From assembly GCA_003724185.1 (NCBI GenBank), contig RHGM01000001.1:1634001-1698000 (forward strand): a stretch of 64,000 nucleotides of DNA, read 5' to 3'. This document shows, piece after piece, positions 1 to 8,399 of the stretch (position 1 is the stretch's first letter; each line of letters starts with the position of its first letter). This DNA comes from Porphyrobacter sp. IPPAS B-1204. Lineage in GTDB: Bacteria; Pseudomonadota; Alphaproteobacteria; Sphingomonadales; Sphingomonadaceae. The translations under genes were made by a program, and so were the position numbers. The notes below the pieces were generated by a model. That model worked only from the letters and a program-made list of their open reading frames with translations. It had not been told where the DNA came from and did not search any database.

Positions 1-1
1 C

Positions 2-172
2 CGGGTCGAAGCCAGCGTGATCGACCGCGCTGGCGCCGCCGCGCCGAGCATCCGCAGCCAGGTGGGCGACAATGCCACCAACACCGTTGCCAAGGGCCGC
101 GTCACCCGCGACATCATCGCCGCGCCCGAAGGTGACGGACAGGCCGCCACGACGGTCATTCCGAGCGCCTGA
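2..172 (+). CDS. C-terminal end of an unidentified protein (partial)
   Basis: An open frame runs in from the left edge and ends at a TGA. Only the last 56 residues are visible, reading RVEASVIDRAGAAAPSIRSQ at the start and ending in a low-complexity Ala/Thr/Gly tail. Codon use (G/C third positions) fits its neighbours, so it is likely a real gene end rather than a shadow. No domain is recognisable from this fragment. It is convergent with the DUF21/CBS gene, whose stop lies 19 bp downstream. Confidence 0.5.
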   Translation, partial: RVEASVIDRAGAAAPSIRSQVGDNATNTVAKGRVTRDIIAAPEGDGQAATTVIPSA

Positions 173-190
173 GGCCAAAATCTCAGCGGT

Positions 191-1570
191 CTAGTCCCGC
201 TCGATCACTTTGCTCACCAGCAGCTTGTCGATCCGGCGGCCGTCCATGTCGACGACTTCGAAACGCCAGCCCTGATCGATGAAATGCTCGCCCTCGCTCG
301 GCAGCTTCTTCATCACCGACAGGACATAGCCCGCCGCTGTGCCGAACTCGCGGTCCTCACCGTAATCCAGCCCCAGCCGGTCGGCCAGCGCGTCAGCTGA
401 CAGCGAGCCCGACACCAGCAGCGATCCGTCCTCACGCTCCACCACCGACGGCAGATCACCGTCATCGGAATCGCTGGCGAAGTTGCCGACAATCGCCGTC
501 AGCAAGTCGACCGGCGTGACGATCCCTTCAAAATGCCCGTATTCGTCATGCACCACCGCTATCGCCACTTCGGCCGATTGCAGCACGCGCAGGGCGTCCA
601 TCGCATCAAGCTGATCAGGCACCACCTCGACCTTGCGGGTCATCGCCCGGATCGAGACCGGCCCGCCCGCGACCATCGCCGCCAGCACATCGCGCACCTT
701 GACCACGCCGAGGATCGTGTCGGGCGAATTTTCGGCCACGGGGAGCAGCGAGTGCGAGCTCTCCTCGATCGTCTCGCGAATTTCCTCGAGGTCGGCATCA
801 GCCTCGATCCAGTCGATATCCGTGCGCGGGGTCATCATTTCGCGCACCGGACGCTCCGCGAGCCGCACCACGCCGGCCAGGATCTGGCTCTGTTCGGCCT
901 CGATCACGCCCGAACGGGTCGCCTCGGCGAAGATCATGCGCAGTTCTTCTGCGGTGACCGGGGCCTCGTCGGTGCGGCGCAGGCCCAGCAGGCGCAAGAT
1001 CGCCGCCGAGCTCGAATCGAGCAGCCACACCAGCGGCGCACCGATCCGCGACAGAAACGCCATCGGCCGCGCCATGATCAACGACAGCGGCACCGCCGCG
1101 CGCAGGGCCAACTGCTTGGGCACCAGCTCGCCCACCACAACGCTGAGATAGGTGGTAAGCGCGATCACCACCGCAAATCCGGCCTCGTCGACATATTTTT
1201 CCGGCAGGCCCATCATCGCCAGCCGTTCACCCACCGGACCGCCCAGACTTGCGCCGGAATAGGCCCCGGCGAGAATGCCGATCAGCGTGATGCCGATCTG
1301 CACGGTCGACAGGAACTTGCCGGGATCCGCCGCCAGACCCAGCGCCACGCGCGCGCTGGTCGATCCCCCTTCGGCCCGCGCTTCGAGCGCGCTGGTCTTG
1401 GCTGAAACAATGGCGAGTTCGGACATGGCAAACACGCCGTTGAGAACAACGAGCGCGAGGATAATGACAAGATCGGTCCAGGGAAATGGTGTCACGCCCT
1501 GCCCGCTAGCACAAACGCAGCGTGTTGCCAGCAGTGCAACAGCATTGGCCTGCGCCAATCTGTTCAACAT
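191..1570 (-). CDS. Hemolysin C/CorC-family membrane protein (DUF21-CBS-CorC)
   Basis: This is a 459-residue protein with the CNNM/DUF21 architecture. An N-terminal membrane domain (about residues 30-190, with hydrophobic runs such as LVIILALVVLNGVFA and the SELAIVSAKTSALE motif) is followed by two CBS repeats (about 220-340, including a REMMTPRTDIDWI segment) and a C-terminal CorC_HlyC domain (about 360-455, REFGTAAGYVLS). Family members are implicated in divalent-cation (Mg/Co) efflux or tolerance; the name hemolysin is historical. The ATG at 1570 lacks a ribosome site and adds about 25 non-conserved residues, so a GTG near 1495 (protein beginning VTPFPWTDLV) may be the true start. It diverges from the OmpA-like gene. 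Confidence 0.88.
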   Translation of the reverse strand: MLNRLAQANAVALLATRCVCASGQGVTPFPWTDLVIILALVVLNGVFAMSELAIVSAKTSALEARAEGGSTSARVALGLAADPGKFLSTVQIGITLIGILAGAYSGASLGGPVGERLAMMGLPEKYVDEAGFAVVIALTTYLSVVVGELVPKQLALRAAVPLSLIMARPMAFLSRIGAPLVWLLDSSSAAILRLLGLRRTDEAPVTAEELRMIFAEATRSGVIEAEQSQILAGVVRLAERPVREMMTPRTDIDWIEADADLEEIRETIEESSHSLLPVAENSPDTILGVVKVRDVLAAMVAGGPVSIRAMTRKVEVVPDQLDAMDALRVLQSAEVAIAVVHDEYGHFEGIVTPVDLLTAIVGNFASDSDDGDLPSVVEREDGSLLVSGSLSADALADRLGLDYGEDREFGTAAGYVLSVMKKLPSEGEHFIDQGWRFEVVDMDGRRIDKLLVSKVIERD

Positions 1571-1678
1571 GGGTCAATGAAACAACGATCAAGGCACGCC
1601 TATCTCAGTTGGCTGATGCCTTGCGGCCGTTCCGGTTGCATGGCACGTTTGGCGCCACACATGAGGGAGGAACTATTT

Positions 1679-2377
1679 ATGACGATTTCTCGTATTCTGC
1701 TGTCGAGCACCGCGGCCCTCGCGCTGCTTGGTACCACCACCGCCTGCGTTACCGATCCCAACACCGGCGAAAAGAAGATTTCGCGCACCGCCATCGGCAC
1801 CGGCCTCGGCGGCACGCTCGGCTATTTGCTGGGCGGCGCGATCGGCGGCGACACCGGGCGCATCATCGGCGCGGGCATCGGCGGTTCGGCAGGGGCCGTG
1901 CTGGGCAAGCAATATGATGACCAGATCAAGGAACTGAAGGAACAGACCGCCGGCAGCGGCGTCGATGTCGAGGAAGTCGGCAATCAGGAAGCGATCCTCG
2001 TGCGTCTGCCCGACGGTGTGACCTTTGCGACCGGCTCGGCCGCGATCAATCCGGGCTTCCTCGACACGCTCAACAATGTCGCCGAAAGCCTGATCAAGTA
2101 TCCCAACAGCCTGATCGACGTCTACGGCTTCACCGATACCACCGGCTCGCCCGCCACCAACCAGCGCCTGTCCGAACAGCGCGCTCAGGCAGTCGCCGAT
2201 TACCTTGCAGCGCGCGGCGTGGCGCGTTCGCGGATGGCGACCCAGGGCTTTGGCGAGCAGTATGACTATCTGCGCGTGAAGACCGGCGACAACATCAACG
2301 AGCCGCTCAACCGCCGGGTCGAGATCAAGATCATCCCGGTCAGCCAGGACGATGTGAACGCGGCGCGCGGGAACTGA
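1679..2377 (+). CDS. OmpA-family lipoprotein with glycine-zipper domain
   Basis: This 232-residue protein is probably an outer-membrane lipoprotein anchored to peptidoglycan. It has a signal peptide ending in a lipobox (LGTTTAC, Cys about residue 23), a glycine-zipper stretch (about 40-80, GLGGTLGYLLGGAIGG) and a C-terminal OmpA-like domain (about 120-225) with the peptidoglycan-binding pattern NQRLSEQRAQAVADYL and a final NRRVEIKI. The layout matches the YiaD/OmpA-like group. The ATG at 1679 is chosen over an upstream in-frame start because GGGAGGAAC lies just before it and the signal peptide begins there. A clear terminator follows the stop. Confidence 0.92.
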   Translation: MTISRILLSSTAALALLGTTTACVTDPNTGEKKISRTAIGTGLGGTLGYLLGGAIGGDTGRIIGAGIGGSAGAVLGKQYDDQIKELKEQTAGSGVDVEEVGNQEAILVRLPDGVTFATGSAAINPGFLDTLNNVAESLIKYPNSLIDVYGFTDTTGSPATNQRLSEQRAQAVADYLAARGVARSRMATQGFGEQYDYLRVKTGDNINEPLNRRVEIKIIPVSQDDVNAARGN

Positions 2378-2397
2378 TCGCCTGACACAGGCATAGC

Positions 2398-2428
2398 GAC
2401 GGGCCGTCCCTTGGGGCGGCCCGTTTGC
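2398..2428. terminator. Rho-independent terminator after the OmpA-like gene
   Basis: The stem GGGCCGTCCC/GGGCGGCCC with a TTGG loop is followed by TTTGCGTT. It lies between two convergent genes and could serve both strands, though the T-run is better on the plus strand. Confidence 0.72.
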
Positions 2429-2462
2429 GTTCTGATTATCGGGTTTGGAAAGGGTTTGGAGC

Positions 2463-3248
2463 TTAACGCAGCGCCAGGGCCCGCTCTGCCAACCGCTCCA
2501 CCGCCGCCGCGTGGATCGCGGGCGAGCACACCAGCACACCGAAATCGCGCGGATCGTGCTTGTTGTAGGCCAGCGGCCCGCCGAACGCGTCGGTCACCTC
2601 GGCCCCGGCCTCACGCGCGATCAGGGTTGCGGCGGCGATGTCCCATTCGTAGCCCCAGCGCAGAGTTGCGACCAGATCGGCCCTGTCGGCGGCCACCATC
2701 GCGATCCGCAACGCAATCGAATTGGGCTGATCGACCGCGACCAGATCGCTGTCTTCTCTCGGAAGGCTGTGTGTCGGCACCCGGGCCCCTGCAAATTCGC
2801 TGCGCTGGCTCGCCCGGATCGGCGCACCGTTCAATGTCGCGCCCTGCCCTGCCACCGCCACCCATTCCTCGCCCCTTGCAGGCGCGGCGAGCATCCCGAT
2901 CAGCGGACGCCCCGAACTCACCAGCGCCACCGACACCGCCCAGCCCGGCCGTCCGCGCACGAAATCGCGGGTGCCGTCGATCGGATCGACCAGCCAGATG
3001 AGGCCGCTCTGGGTGCGTACCTTGTCGTCAGCGGTTTCCTCGGACAGCCACGCGGCAGACGGCAGCAGCCGCCCCAGCTCGCGCTTGAGAAAGCGGTCAA
3101 CCTCCAGATCGGCTTCGCTCACCGGATTGTCGGGGGTCTTGTCCCAACTGTGCAAGGCATAGCCGGTCCCCGGCCAGCGCGAATGGGCGATCCTGCCCGC
3201 CTCGCGGACGATTGCTTCAAGGTGCGACCTGTCAATCATGAGAGGCAT
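2463..3248 (-). CDS. cysQ: 3'(2'),5'-bisphosphate nucleotidase / inositol-monophosphatase family (CysQ-like)
   Basis: The protein belongs to the Li-sensitive, Mg-dependent phosphatase family. Visible metal-binding motifs are WLSEETADD, VDPIDGTRDF (the DPIDGT signature) and EWDIAAATLIAREAGA near the C-terminus. CysQ removes the 3'-phosphate from PAP formed during sulfate assimilation; an inositol-monophosphatase role cannot be excluded from sequence. Length is about 261 residues, normal for the family. No strong ribosome site marks the start: the in-frame ATGs at 3248 and 3239 are both better than the GTG at 3272, because conserved sequence begins with IDRSHLEAIV. It is divergent from sucC. 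Confidence 0.82.
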   Translation of the reverse strand: MPLMIDRSHLEAIVREAGRIAHSRWPGTGYALHSWDKTPDNPVSEADLEVDRFLKRELGRLLPSAAWLSEETADDKVRTQSGLIWLVDPIDGTRDFVRGRPGWAVSVALVSSGRPLIGMLAAPARGEEWVAVAGQGATLNGAPIRASQRSEFAGARVPTHSLPREDSDLVAVDQPNSIALRIAMVAADRADLVATLRWGYEWDIAAATLIAREAGAEVTDAFGGPLAYNKHDPRDFGVLVCSPAIHAAAVERLAERALALR

Positions 3249-3353
3249 CCGTGTTGGCCGTGCCGCAAGCACTTTTCAAGAGGGTCGATCCGTGCTTAGG
3301 CCCCCCGCGAGACGACCTCTCCCCAGGATACGAATTGAAGGGATCGATACGCC

Positions 3354-4553
3354 ATGAACGTCCATGAATATCAGGCCAAGGAACTGCTCGCCCAGCACGG
3401 GCTCGCCATCCCGGCCGGCCACGCCGCGCTGACCGTTGAAGAAGCGGTGGAAGCCGCCAAGAAGCTGCCGGGGCCGCTGTATGTCGTGAAGGCGCAGATC
3501 CATGCGGGCGGCCGCGGCAAGGGCAAGTTCAAGGAACTGCCGGCTGATGCCAAGGGCGGCGTGCGCCTCGCCAAGAGCCTCGAGGAAGTGGAAGCCCACG
3601 CCAAGGAAATGCTCGGCAACACGCTTGTCACCATCCAGACGGGGGATGCGGGCAAGCAGGTGAACCGCCTCTACATCACCGACGGTGTGGACATCGCCAA
3701 GGAATACTACCTCTCGCTGCTGGTCGACCGTGCCACCGGGCGCGTTGCCTTCGTGGTTTCGACCGAGGGCGGCATGGACATCGAGACTGTGGCGCATGAC
3801 ACGCCCGAACTGATCACCACCTTCAGCATCGATCCCGCGCAGGGCTTCCAGCCGCACCACGGCCGCGCCGTGGCCTTCGCGCTCAAGCTGACCGGCGATC
3901 TCAACAAGCAGGCCCAGAAGCTGGCCAAGCAGCTCTATGACGCCTTCCTCGCCACCGATTGCGAGATGCTGGAAATCAACCCGCTGGTCGAAAGCGAAGA
4001 CGGCAAGCTCTTGGTGCTCGACGCCAAGATGAGCTTTGACGGCAACGCCCTCTACCGCCACCCCGACATCGAAGCCCTGCGCGACGAGACCGAGGAAGAC
4101 CCGGCGGAAGTCGAAGCATCGGAATATGACCTCGCCTACATCAAGCTTGATGGCAACATCGGCTGCATGGTGAACGGCGCGGGCCTTGCCATGGCGACGA
4201 TGGACATCATCAAGCTGAACGGCGCCTTCCCGGCCAACTTCCTCGACGTGGGCGGCGGCGCCACCACCGAGAAGGTGACTGCGGCCTTCAAGATCATCCT
4301 CAAGGATCCGGCGGTGGAAGGCATCCTCGTCAACATCTTCGGCGGGATCATGAAGTGCGACGTGATTGCCAACGGGATCGTGCAGGCCGCCAAGGACGTG
4401 AACCTGCAGGTTCCGCTGGTTGTGCGTCTGGAAGGCACCAACGTGGCCGAAGGCAAGGCAATCCTGAACAATTCGGGCCTCGCCATCGTCAGCGCCGACA
4501 ATCTGGGCGATGCCGCGCAGAAGATCGTGGCCGAGGTGAAGAAGGCCGCCTGA
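3354..4553 (+). CDS. sucC: Succinate-CoA ligase (ADP-forming) subunit beta
   Basis: SucC is the beta subunit of the TCA-cycle enzyme that converts succinyl-CoA to succinate with ATP or GTP formation. The 399-residue length is standard. An ATP-grasp domain opens with [37 protein letters not shown] lies in the nucleotide-binding part, and the C-terminal CoA-ligase domain contains the phosphoryl-transfer loop [24 protein letters not shown] precedes the ATG. The alpha subunit sucD, usually directly downstream, is not present; etfB follows instead. Confidence 0.97.
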   Translation: MNVHEYQAKELLAQHGLAIPAGHAALTVEEAVEAAKKLPGPLYVVKAQIHAGGRGKGKFKELPADAKGGVRLAKSLEEVEAHAKEMLGNTLVTIQTGDAGKQVNRLYITDGVDIAKEYYLSLLVDRATGRVAFVVSTEGGMDIETVAHDTPELITTFSIDPAQGFQPHHGRAVAFALKLTGDLNKQAQKLAKQLYDAFLATDCEMLEINPLVESEDGKLLVLDAKMSFDGNALYRHPDIEALRDETEEDPAEVEASEYDLAYIKLDGNIGCMVNGAGLAMATMDIIKLNGAFPANFLDVGGGATTEKVTAAFKIILKDPAVEGILVNIFGGIMKCDVIANGIVQAAKDVNLQVPLVVRLEGTNVAEGKAILNNSGLAIVSADNLGDAAQKIVAEVKKAA

Positions 4554-4558
4554 CACAT

Positions 4559-4595
4559 CCCGGGCGGGGTTGATCGCGTATCATCCTCGCCCGGT
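4559..4595 (+). terminator. Hairpin after sucC, possible weak terminator
   Basis: A 10-bp stem (CCGGGCGGGG with CCTCGCCCGG, one G-U pair) encloses a 15-base loop just after the sucC stop. There is no T-run, so it may be a weak or Rho-assisted terminator or an mRNA-stabilising 3' hairpin separating sucC from etfBA. Confidence 0.4.
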
Positions 4596-4619
4596 CCTAT
4601 ACGCCGCCGCCTTGCTTGA

Positions 4620-4633
4620 CGTTTACGTAAACG
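4620..4633. promoter_or_regulatory. Perfect 14-bp palindrome upstream of etfB, candidate operator
   Basis: CGTTTACGTAAACG is a perfect palindrome in the 157-bp sucC-etfB gap. A TTGACG hexamer (4616-4621) overlaps its left edge, and a poor -10-like TAGGCG lies 17 bp further on (4639-4644), so the palindrome would sit in a promoter spacer, as MerR-family operators do. From memory, boxes of this type are assigned to LiuR-type regulators of acyl-CoA and branched-chain degradation, and etf genes occur in such regulons. That assignment is inference. Confidence 0.5.
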
Positions 4634-4710
4634 CAAGCTAGGCGGGCTGCCAAGGCACAGGACCAGTGATTCTGGTGCCATGATGATTCTTTGAGAGGAA
4701 GGAACGCCCC

Positions 4711-5457
4711 ATGAAGATCCTCGTCCCCGTCAAGCGGGTGATCGATTACAACGTCAAGCCGCGGGTCAAGGCCGATGGCACGGGCGTTGACCTTGCCAAT
4801 GTCAAGATGAGCATGAACCCGTTCGACGAGATCGCGGTCGAAGAGGCCATCCGCCTCAAGGAAAAGGGCGCGGCCACGGAAATCGTTGCTGTCTCTGTCG
4901 GCCCGGCCAAGGCGCAGGAAACGCTCCGCACCGCGCTGGCGATGGGCGCTGACCGCGCGATCCTGATCGAGACCGACGAGGACGTGGAACCGCTGGCGGT
5001 CGCCAAGATCCTCAAGGCTATCGCCGATGAAGAAGCCCCCGGCCTCGTCATCCTCGGCAAGCAGTCGATCTCGGATGATTCGAACCAGACCGGCCAGATG
5101 CTCGCCGCTCTGATGGGCCGTCCGCAGGGCACCTTCGCCAACACCGTCGAAGTCGATGGCGATTCGGTGATCGTGAAGCGCGAAGTCGATGGCGGCCTGC
5201 AGACCGTCAAGCTCGCCATGCCTGCGATCGTCACCACCGACCTTCGCCTGAACGAGCCGCGCTATGCCTCGCTTCCGAACATCATGAAGGCAAAGCAGAA
5301 GCCGCTCGCAGTCAAGACCGCTGCCGATTACGGCGTCGATCTGACCCCGCGCCTCAAGACCCTGAAGGTCGCCGAGCCGCCGGTGCGTCAGGCGGGCGAG
5401 AAGGTCGCTGACGTCACCGCGCTGGTCGAAAAGGTCAAGGCGCTCGGCATCGCTTGA
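4711..5457 (+). CDS. etfB: Electron transfer flavoprotein subunit beta
   Basis: EtfB forms, with EtfA, the soluble FAD/AMP flavoprotein that takes electrons from acyl-CoA dehydrogenases and passes them to ETF-ubiquinone oxidoreductase. The 248-residue length and start [20 protein letters not shown] are typical. The family signature region (about 120-190, [20 protein letters not shown] and [19 protein letters not shown]) is intact. GAGAGGAAGGAA gives a strong ribosome site. etfA follows after 35 bp, so the two are co-transcribed. A palindromic candidate operator lies upstream. The acyl-CoA dehydrogenase at the right end of the window is a plausible electron donor. Confidence 0.97.
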   Translation: MKILVPVKRVIDYNVKPRVKADGTGVDLANVKMSMNPFDEIAVEEAIRLKEKGAATEIVAVSVGPAKAQETLRTALAMGADRAILIETDEDVEPLAVAKILKAIADEEAPGLVILGKQSISDDSNQTGQMLAALMGRPQGTFANTVEVDGDSVIVKREVDGGLQTVKLAMPAIVTTDLRLNEPRYASLPNIMKAKQKPLAVKTAADYGVDLTPRLKTLKVAEPPVRQAGEKVADVTALVEKVKALGIA

Positions 5458-5492
5458 AGCTGCGCCAGCCCTCAGAATAAGGACACTTAGAG

Positions 5493-6422
5493 ATGAAGAC
5501 TCTGGTTCTCGTCGAACATGACAACACCAAGGTGCACGACGCGACTCTCGCGGTCGTCACCGCTGCATCGAAGCTGGGCGAAGTGCACCTGCTGGTCGCT
5601 GGCCACAATTGCGGTTCGGTGGCCGAAGCTGCTGCCAAGATCGCTGGCGTGGGCAAGGTCCACGTGGCGGACGACGCCGCCTATGCCAACGGCCTCGCCG
5701 AAAACGTCGCCCCGCTCGCGGCTGACCTGATGGGCCACCACGACGCCTTCCTCGCCGCTGCCACAACGCAAGGCAAGAACGTCGCCCCGCGCGTTGCTGC
5801 GCACCTCGACGTGATGCAGGTGTCGGAAATCCTTTCGATCGAAGGCCCCAAGACCTTCACCCGCCCGATCTACGCCGGCAACGCCATCGCCACGGTCGAA
5901 TCGACCGATGCCAAGCTGGTGATCACCGTGCGCGGCACGGCCTTTGAAAAGGCTGCGACCGAGGGTGGCTCCGGCGTGATCGAAGCCGTCGGCGGCGCGG
6001 GCGATGCGGGCATTTCGACCTTCGTCAGCTCGGAAATCGCCAAGAGCGAGCGTCCGGAACTAACCAGCGCCAAGATCATCGTGTCGGGTGGCCGCGCGCT
6101 GAAGGATGCGGAAACCTTCGAAGCGACCATCACCCCGCTCGCCGACAAGCTCGGCGCTGCCATCGGTGCGAGCCGTGCGGCGGTCGATGCGGGCTATGTC
6201 CCCAACGATTACCAGGTCGGCCAGACCGGCAAGATCGTCGCCCCCGAATTCTACTTCGCCATCGGCATTTCGGGTGCGATCCAGCACTTGGCCGGCATGA
6301 AGGATTCCAAGGTCATCATCGCCATCAACAAGGACGAAGACGCCCCGATCTTCCAGGTCGCGGACATCGGTCTCGTTGCGGATCTGTACACCGCCGTGCC
6401 GGAGCTGACGGGCGCGCTGTAA
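5493..6422 (+). CDS. etfA: Electron transfer flavoprotein subunit alpha
   Basis: EtfA carries the FAD-binding domain of the ETF heterodimer. The 309-residue protein has the N-terminal nucleotide-fold domain ([11 protein letters not shown]) and a C-terminal FAD domain (about 190-309) with [30 protein letters not shown] and [18 protein letters not shown]. It is the second gene of etfBA and ends the unit, since a strong terminator follows 35 bp after the stop. Confidence 0.97.
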   Translation: MKTLVLVEHDNTKVHDATLAVVTAASKLGEVHLLVAGHNCGSVAEAAAKIAGVGKVHVADDAAYANGLAENVAPLAADLMGHHDAFLAAATTQGKNVAPRVAAHLDVMQVSEILSIEGPKTFTRPIYAGNAIATVESTDAKLVITVRGTAFEKAATEGGSGVIEAVGGAGDAGISTFVSSEIAKSERPELTSAKIIVSGGRALKDAETFEATITPLADKLGAAIGASRAAVDAGYVPNDYQVGQTGKIVAPEFYFAIGISGAIQHLAGMKDSKVIIAINKDEDAPIFQVADIGLVADLYTAVPELTGAL

Positions 6423-6456
6423 GGCGCCCATCGCACAAAGACTTGAGATTGCAAGA

Positions 6457-6494
6457 AACCTCCGGCAGGCTGCGCGCTTGCCGGGGGTTTTTTC
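6457..6494 (+). terminator. Terminator after etfA that abuts the next start codon
   Basis: The stem AACCTCCGGCA/TGCCGGGGGTT with a GC-rich loop is followed by TTTTTT. The next gene's ATG begins at 6495, directly after the T-run, so the descending arm (GGGGG) also occupies the ribosome-site position of that gene. Confidence 0.78.
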
Positions 6495-7409
6495 ATGGTC
6501 GCTCACCGTTACATCGTCGCTGTTCTGGGCTTGGCTGCCGCCTGCCTGCCATCCGCCCCGGCCCACGCTGCCGAACTCGTCCTGTCACCGTCGTCCGAAT
6601 GGACGCTCAAGGAATATGACGACAAGTGCCGCATGATCCGCACCTTCGGCGAGGGTGAGGATGCCGTTACGCTGTGGCTCGATCAGGGCAGCCCCACACC
6701 GACCTTCAACGTAACCCTGCTCGGAAAGCCGCTGCGCAATCCCTACGGCCCCAACATCTCGGTCCGCTTCACGCCCGAGCCGGAATATTCGCGCAACTAC
6801 CTCTACTCCGAATCGAGCAAGGGCCGCCCAGTGGTGACGCTGTTCGGCGTTTTGCTGACCCCCAACGCGGCCGAGCGCGCACTGCTCGGGCTCCCGCCTG
6901 AAACGCAGCCTGCGGCCAGCCCCAGCGCGCCGCGGAGCGATCCGGGTGCGCTCACCACCACGCGAGCCGCGGGGATTACCGATATCCAGATCGGGCGGGC
7001 TCTTGCGCGGCCGCTGCGCTTGGCGAGCGGCGCGCTTGATGCACCGCTGGCGCAGTTGCAGGCCTGCGCCGAGCGATTGGAACGCCAGATTGGCGTCAAT
7101 TCGGCTCTCGCAGCCACACCGCCCCGCCCGGTGAACCAGTCGGCCTGGGTGGCGCGGGTGCAGCAGGGCTACCCCCTATATCTCGCCAAGGCAGGCGAGG
7201 AAGCGGTGCTCGACATCCGGCTGACCATCGCAACCTCCGGCAAGCCGAGTTTCTGTGAGGTGCAAAGTGTCGAGGGGCTGACCTCGTTCAACGATACCGC
7301 CTGCCTGCTCCTGCTGAGGTATGCGACTTTCGAACCCGCCCGCAATACCGCGGGCGAGCCGCTGGTGGCGCGTTACCGGACGCGGATGACCTTCAAGCTG
7401 CCTGATTGA
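6495..7409 (+). CDS. Secreted protein with TonB-like C-terminal domain, first of a tandem pair
   Basis: This 304-residue protein has a signal peptide (cleavage likely after AHA, residue 25-26), an unknown N-terminal domain with the motif [11 protein letters not shown], a Pro/Ala-rich linker and a C-terminal segment (about 215-300) that looks like the TonB C-terminal fold ([20 protein letters not shown], then YATFEPARN and a closing YRTRMTFKL). It has no inner-membrane anchor apart from the signal peptide and no ExbB/ExbD neighbours, so it need not be a true energy transducer. Its paralogue is the next gene. The ATG lies immediately after the etfA terminator. Exact function is unknown. Confidence 0.75.
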   Translation: MVAHRYIVAVLGLAAACLPSAPAHAAELVLSPSSEWTLKEYDDKCRMIRTFGEGEDAVTLWLDQGSPTPTFNVTLLGKPLRNPYGPNISVRFTPEPEYSRNYLYSESSKGRPVVTLFGVLLTPNAAERALLGLPPETQPAASPSAPRSDPGALTTTRAAGITDIQIGRALARPLRLASGALDAPLAQLQACAERLERQIGVNSALAATPPRPVNQSAWVARVQQGYPLYLAKAGEEAVLDIRLTIATSGKPSFCEVQSVEGLTSFNDTACLLLLRYATFEPARNTAGEPLVARYRTRMTFKLPD

Positions 7410-7504
7410 ATGGGAGGCGCAAGACCAACCCCGGTTCGTTCGACAAGGACTTGAATTTGCAAAGATCAACCGGCAGTCTGCCGACATTGCAGAAAGGATC
7501 GCCC

Positions 7505-8386
7505 GTGCGCCCGACCATTCTTGTCCTTTCCGCCCTGTCTGTGGTGCTGGCGGCAGCACCGGCCGCCGCCGAGCCTGTCGTGCTCAAGCCGAGCAGCCAG
7601 TGGAATGTCGATTTCGCTGTGGATTCCTGCCGCCTTGTCCGTCTGTTTGGAGAGGGAGAGAACCGGCACTTTCTGTCCTTTCAGCAATATTCGCCGGGCA
7701 AGGGCTTCGGCCTCACCATTGCCGGGCCGGGGTTCAAGAAGTTCCGCAGCCTCGCTAAGACCATGATCAGCTTCCACGACGCACAAGCCCCGCGTGAAAC
7801 CACGCCCTTCACCGGGACGGTTGACGAATTCGGCACCGGGCTGATCTACGCGAACCTCGGGATCGAAGAAGAGCCGCCGCAGGACGATGCTGATCCGGCA
7901 CCGCCCCCGCGCCCCGGCGTGCCCATGCTGGATCTTGCCCAGGGCAAGCAGGTGCAGTTTATCGCGCTGCGGCAGGGCAAGCAGGAAGTCCGGCTTGAAA
8001 CCGGGTCGCTCGACAAGGCCTTTGCCGTCCTCAACCAATGCACGCTTGATCTGGTGCGCGATTGGGGTCTCGATCCCGATCGCCACGTCACGGCGCAAAC
8101 CCGGCCGCGCTGGACGAATCAGGAAGTTGTCGTCCGCCGGATCAGCAGGGAATACCCCTCTGAAGCTGCGCGGATTGGCGAGCAAGGGATCATGCGGATG
8201 CGGGTGATCGTATCGGCCGAGGGCATGGTGGAAAGCTGCAAGATCCTGAAGTCGACCCAGACCGAAGAGCTTGAATCGCCAGCCTGCAAGATGATGAAGC
8301 ACGCCCGGTTCGATCCTGCGCTGGATGCGGCAGGCGTGCCATTCCGGTCCTATTTCGTGACCTCGATCACCTACCAGCTGGGCTGA
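7505..8386 (+). CDS. Secreted protein with TonB-like C-terminal domain, second of a tandem pair
   Basis: This is a paralogue of the preceding gene. It has a signal peptide (LSALSVVLAAAPAAAEP), the shared N-terminal motif CRLVRLFGEGE, a Pro-rich linker (about 125-135) and a C-terminal TonB-like segment (VVVRRISREYPSEAARIGEQ, then MMKHARFDPALDAAG). The GTG at 7505 is preferred because AGAAAGGAT lies 5-13 bases upstream and the signal peptide starts there; an in-frame TTG at 7406 overlapping the previous stop would add 33 non-signal residues. The two cysteines near the C-terminus (SCKILK and PACKMM) match cysteines in the first copy, suggesting a periplasmic disulfide. Confidence 0.75.
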   Translation: MRPTILVLSALSVVLAAAPAAAEPVVLKPSSQWNVDFAVDSCRLVRLFGEGENRHFLSFQQYSPGKGFGLTIAGPGFKKFRSLAKTMISFHDAQAPRETTPFTGTVDEFGTGLIYANLGIEEEPPQDDADPAPPPRPGVPMLDLAQGKQVQFIALRQGKQEVRLETGSLDKAFAVLNQCTLDLVRDWGLDPDRHVTAQTRPRWTNQEVVVRRISREYPSEAARIGEQGIMRMRVIVSAEGMVESCKILKSTQTEELESPACKMMKHARFDPALDAAGVPFRSYFVTSITYQLG

Positions 8387-8399
8387 TAGCGCCCGCCTG

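Noticed and set aside
3276..4556. 426-codon frame antisense to sucC
   Set aside because: Covers a complete, conserved sucC; shadow due to codon bias.
6495..8386. The TonB-like pair as part of a TonB-ExbB-ExbD uptake system
   Set aside because: No ExbB, ExbD or TonB-dependent receptor nearby, and neither protein has a membrane anchor after signal cleavage.
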